From assembly GCA_949825025.1 (NCBI GenBank), contig OX463785.1, forward strand, positions 9,425,971 through 9,489,970: a DNA stretch of 64,000 bases, read 5' to 3'. The position numbers and the translations under genes were made by a program. Positions 60,748 to 64,000 of the stretch are shown here, piece by piece (position 1 is the stretch's first letter; the number at the start of each line of letters is the position of its first letter). This DNA is from Siphlonurus alternatus (Eukaryota; Arthropoda; Insecta; Ephemeroptera; Siphlonuridae). The notes below the pieces were generated by a model, which worked only from the letters and a program-made list of their open reading frames with translations, was not told the origin of the DNA and ran no database searches.

Positions 60748-61449
60748 AGACCTTCTGAACCTTTTCACAGTATTAAGTACACGGTTAGCTTTGCTTTAGT
60801 GTGATTCGGCTGCATAATTTTTTTGGTTTCAGTAGCACAAATATCAGAGATAATACCGATGAAGAAGCACCAGTGACGTCACTCACGCTCATTCAGCGGC
60901 GACAATATAGGGAAATCCCTGCAAAAGATAGGTTCATTCCCGCTGCAACCACGGCCACAATTTTACTTCTGGAATTTTGAAACTTTACCAGGGCAGTCTT
61001 GATAGTATTTGTCAAATAGACTGAAAAAAATTTTTGGTGGCGTGTGTACAGACTGAGTTATTGCGGTAACAAGATAAGCCAAAAATTTAACATTGTTTTC
61101 CTATACAAAATTTTCGCTCCTCTTTCTACCGCTATAGCTCGGTTTGTATGAATGTCATAAAACAAAAACTTTCAGGATATTTGACAAATACTATCAAGAC
61201 TGTCCTGGTAAAGTTTCAAAGTTACAGAAGTCAAATTGTGGCCGTGGTTGTAGCGGGAGTGAACCTATCTTTTGCAGGGATTTCCCTATATTGTCGCCGC
61301 TGAATGAGCGTGAGTGACGTCACAGGTGCTTCTTCATCGGCTATTATCTCTGATATTTGTGCTACTGAAACCAAAAAAAATATGTAGCCGAATCATACTA
61401 AAGCAAAGCTTACCGTGTACTTAATATTGTGCAAAGGTTCATAAGGCCT
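60748..61449. mobile_element. Large foldback element, ~270-bp arms, TTAA-flanked
   Basis: The left arm (60748 to about 61018) and right arm (about 61180 to 61449) are inverted copies with few differences. They start AGACCTTCTGAACCTTT. TTAA lies at 60744-60747 and 61450-61453. Each arm carries GTGACGTCAC (60874-60881 and 61315-61322) and CTGCAAAAGATAGGTTCA. The loop of about 160 bp has no coding content. Confidence 0.85.
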
Positions 61450-61453
61450 TTAA

Positions 61454-62075
61454 GATTTAAAATTCCGCTAGAATTATGTGCATAAATTCTTCTGGGATGG
61501 TAAAAATTAATCTGCAATGTGTTTTTACCTTTTATTGTGGCTCGTATGTGATTTTTTTTTTTCAACTACAAGAAACTTTAAATAACTCCAATGCATGTAC
61601 TGTTCGTATATCATAAACTTCAATATTAAATGTATATTATATTCTACTGCTAGAAAATTTATTTTCACTATTAACGGCTTTTAAATGTGAAAGCATTTAA
61701 CATTGTCTAATTGAAAATATTGCAGTAAACACGAAATTATTTGTTAACTCGTTGAAAATACAGCATTACTGTCTAGCTGGCGTATTTGAATATTTTAAAT
61801 CATATATCAATGAACTTCACATTTTATCCTTCTGCATTGCTTGTTAATCTGCTTTATACTCCAGAAAATATAAAATATTTATATGCACTTATTATTCAAT
61901 ATGATTAACGTAATTCTAACGTTAATGTACTTATTTTCTTTCATATCACCTCACTATCGAATTCAAAAAGGTAAAACTTGAACTTTGCACGAGTATGCGT
62001 ATCGGTATAAATTATACTGTTAGATCACATTTCATTCGTTTCTATTTTTCCAATTTATTTTACATTAAAATGCAA
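61454..62075. other. AT-rich spacer
   Basis: I see no gene or repeat pair that I can support. Confidence 0.55.
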
Positions 62076-62407
62076 AATGGACAACATTCATGAAAAAAAA
62101 TTATTGCAGAAATGAATAGAGGGTACCAAATTATGCTACTCTGAATTTTTTCAGATTTTTTTGAGACCCGGAATTATTTTTAAATAATTATTGAAAGTCC
62201 TGTGATCTCAGTTGGCACCACTGAATTCTTAATAAAAAGGATAGAGACTGGACGCCTATTGACGCCTCCAGGGGGCGTGGCCGCACTTTCAATAATTATT
62301 TAAAAATAGTTCTGGGTCTCAAAAAAATCTGAAAAAATTCAGAGTAGCATAATTTGGTACCCTCTATTCATTTCTGCAATAAATTTTTTTCATGTATGTT
62401 GTCCATT
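62076..62407. mobile_element. MITE family B, copy 4
   Basis: The ends AATGGACAACATTCATG and the near complement differ from other copies in the outermost 17 bases. The arms (GCAGAAATGAATAGAGGG, CTCTGAATTTTTTCAG) match the family. The central region differs and lacks TGACGTCA. Confidence 0.85.
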
Positions 62408-62543
62408 GGCTAATATTTTTCCACCTTCTTTAAAATTTTAAATCATTAACCCCTACTGTACTGGATATAAAGCGTCCATACATTGCATCAGTCAGGGGCA
62501 ACGAAAGCTTTATCTTAAAGTGTACTGCTACTTGATATAATGG

Positions 62544-62708
62544 CAGGCTCGGACTGGCCATAAGAGTTGGAGCGATCGCTCAGTAGGCCCCCTCGGCTGG
62601 GAGACCCCTACACAGTTAAAAGTAGGCCCCCACAGGGTCAAGTAGTCCCTTGATATAGGCCTGTAATCATGTTTCCTCAGTAGACTCTTTGAGCCCAGTC
62701 CGACCCTG
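62544..62708. mobile_element. Short non-autonomous hAT-type element (165 bp)
   Basis: The ends CAGGCTCGGACTGG and the complement of CAGGGTCGGACTGGG are flanked by a perfect 8-bp duplication, TATAATGG (62536-62543 and 62709-62716). The interior is GC-rich and has no coding capacity. Confidence 0.88.
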
Positions 62709-62716
62709 TATAATGG

Positions 62717-63989
62717 CACAGTTCCATATGAAACAACTCAATGTAAAATATAAAAATTTGATACAATGATTCTGAGAAAAACAAAGTATTTAGGTCACTT
62801 AAATGTATAAAATTGACATTATAAGTGCGACATATCTATATGTTAATTAAGTGTAATGAAGGAGCTAATTGTGTATTAACATCAGTGACATACAGAAGTC
62901 TGGTGATCTAAATAAATCAAGGACGTTATCCATCTTAAAAGCTGCACTCGCCGTAAAATAACGAGTTCTTCAAGTTTATTGGTGATGCACTTTTTTGTGT
63001 TGACTGACCATGACTTACTCGAGATTAATAGAAATTTCTCCTTGTATTTCAATTGCTATTTTAATGTCTTAAAAACAAATTATAACATTTGTAAATCTAA
63101 TATATATGAATAATTTGTTTAAAAAAAAAATATATCTCAATCGTTTTTTCCCTTTAGGACTGTAAAGTTAAAAATAATAGAAATATTTACGAGTATTTTG
63201 CATTTAAATAATAATAATATAATAATAGTAATATAAATGTTTATTGGTCAGAAATATAAAATACATAATATATCTTCACACAAAATGCATAAAAACGCTG
63301 CCTAATTGGTGGCTGAAAAAGAATATCCCATTCATATAGTGTTCAGCCACCCAACGTAATATACATAATAATAACGTAATTATGTTTAAAATTTAAAAAT
63401 ATATTTATTGTTTATTTATTTATTATATAGTTTATTATAATAATTATTTTAAAATGATGAAACATTTTATAATTTGTCATAACAGTGTGCAAAAAAAAAA
63501 ATAATGTTCCCTTATTTGAGTTGAATTTAATTAAAATACTTTGGATAAATATTTAAAATTCAACTGTGTGTGAAGGTGTAATTTGTAACAATATTTCTCG
63601 TGGACTGTGCGCGAATTAGTTATGCGTGTTTTATAAAAGATGATCTTAATACAAAATTATTATAATTGATGAAATATTTCTTAAAAACGTCTTATTTGAG
63701 AAAAATAATAATTAAAATATTGTTTCCCCCTTGATTTAAATAGAAATTTCAATTTGAAATTTAATAATAATATTATTTTAATTATAATATTTTCATGGAC
63801 GCATTTTTAAATTTAAAATCTTTAAACTTTCATTTTATTTAATTAAAATATTTATTTATTTATTTATTTATTTTATTTTATATTTTATTAAATATTATTT
63901 TAAAAATATTAAAAATTTAGGGAATAACAACATATGAAGGCACCGTATTACAAATATAACTGATACAATTTTTGGAACTAAAATGAAGT
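62717..63989. other. AT-rich spacer or intron
   Basis: No coding frame is present. A TTTAT-rich stretch lies at about 63840-63880. If the donor at the window edge belongs to gene D, this is leader-intron sequence. Confidence 0.45.
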
Positions 63990-64000
63990 GCTTACTCACC
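63990..64000 (-). promoter_or_regulatory. Strong splice donor at the window edge
   Basis: On the minus strand the last bases read G|GTGAGTAAGC, a near-consensus 5' splice site. It probably ends a leader exon of gene D or an exon of a further gene of the cluster lying beyond the window. The context to the right is not available. Confidence 0.4.

Noticed and set aside
62528..62719. 63-codon minus-strand frame
   Set aside because: It coincides with the small hAT-type element and its flanks, with no coding signature.

Overview
The window reads as a strongly AT-rich insect nuclear genome segment. The evidence is spliced genes of the insect-type GMC (glucose-methanol-choline) flavoenzyme family, insect-style SINE and LINE fragments, and a dense load of short inverted-repeat transposons. 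The order of insect is not resolved; a hemipteran would fit the look of the LINE and hAT-type elements, but that is an impression and not a proof.

Layout. From 1 to about 37 kb I find no convincing protein-coding gene. This stretch holds AT-rich spacer, SINE copies, foldback/MITE elements (some with target-site duplications that can be read directly), one 2.25-kb long-TIR element that contains a 5S-rRNA-derived SINE, and two GC-richer islands with TATA motifs. From 37.3 to 60.3 kb, four GMC oxidoreductase genes lie head to tail on the minus strand: A (37335-39176), B (45149-48143, two coding exons), C (51348-53321) and D (57299-60284, two coding exons). All four keep the FAD-binding GxGxxG motif, both GMC signature regions and the catalytic His/Asn pair. 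The spacers and introns of the cluster are filled with nested foldback elements, a LINE 3' end and non-autonomous hAT elements. The last base of the window sits on a strong minus-strand splice donor, so either the leader of gene D or another gene continues to the right.

How the genes relate. A and B resemble each other, as do C and D, so the row looks like two duplicated pairs of FAD-dependent alcohol/sugar/sterol-type dehydrogenases or oxidases (annotated in insects as 'glucose dehydrogenase [FAD, quinone]-like'). C and D carry N-terminal hydrophobic anchors. A, C and D have a 3' splice site shortly before the start codon, so they begin with upstream non-coding exons; B has only a weak candidate.

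Most notable patterns: nine copies of the palindrome TGACGTCA, all in the GMC half of the window and mostly carried by unrelated MITE families; a hAT-type element whose body is a 40-bp GGATGC minisatellite; SINEs with different Pol III heads (5S and tRNA) on one shared body; and repeated nesting of one MITE family inside another.
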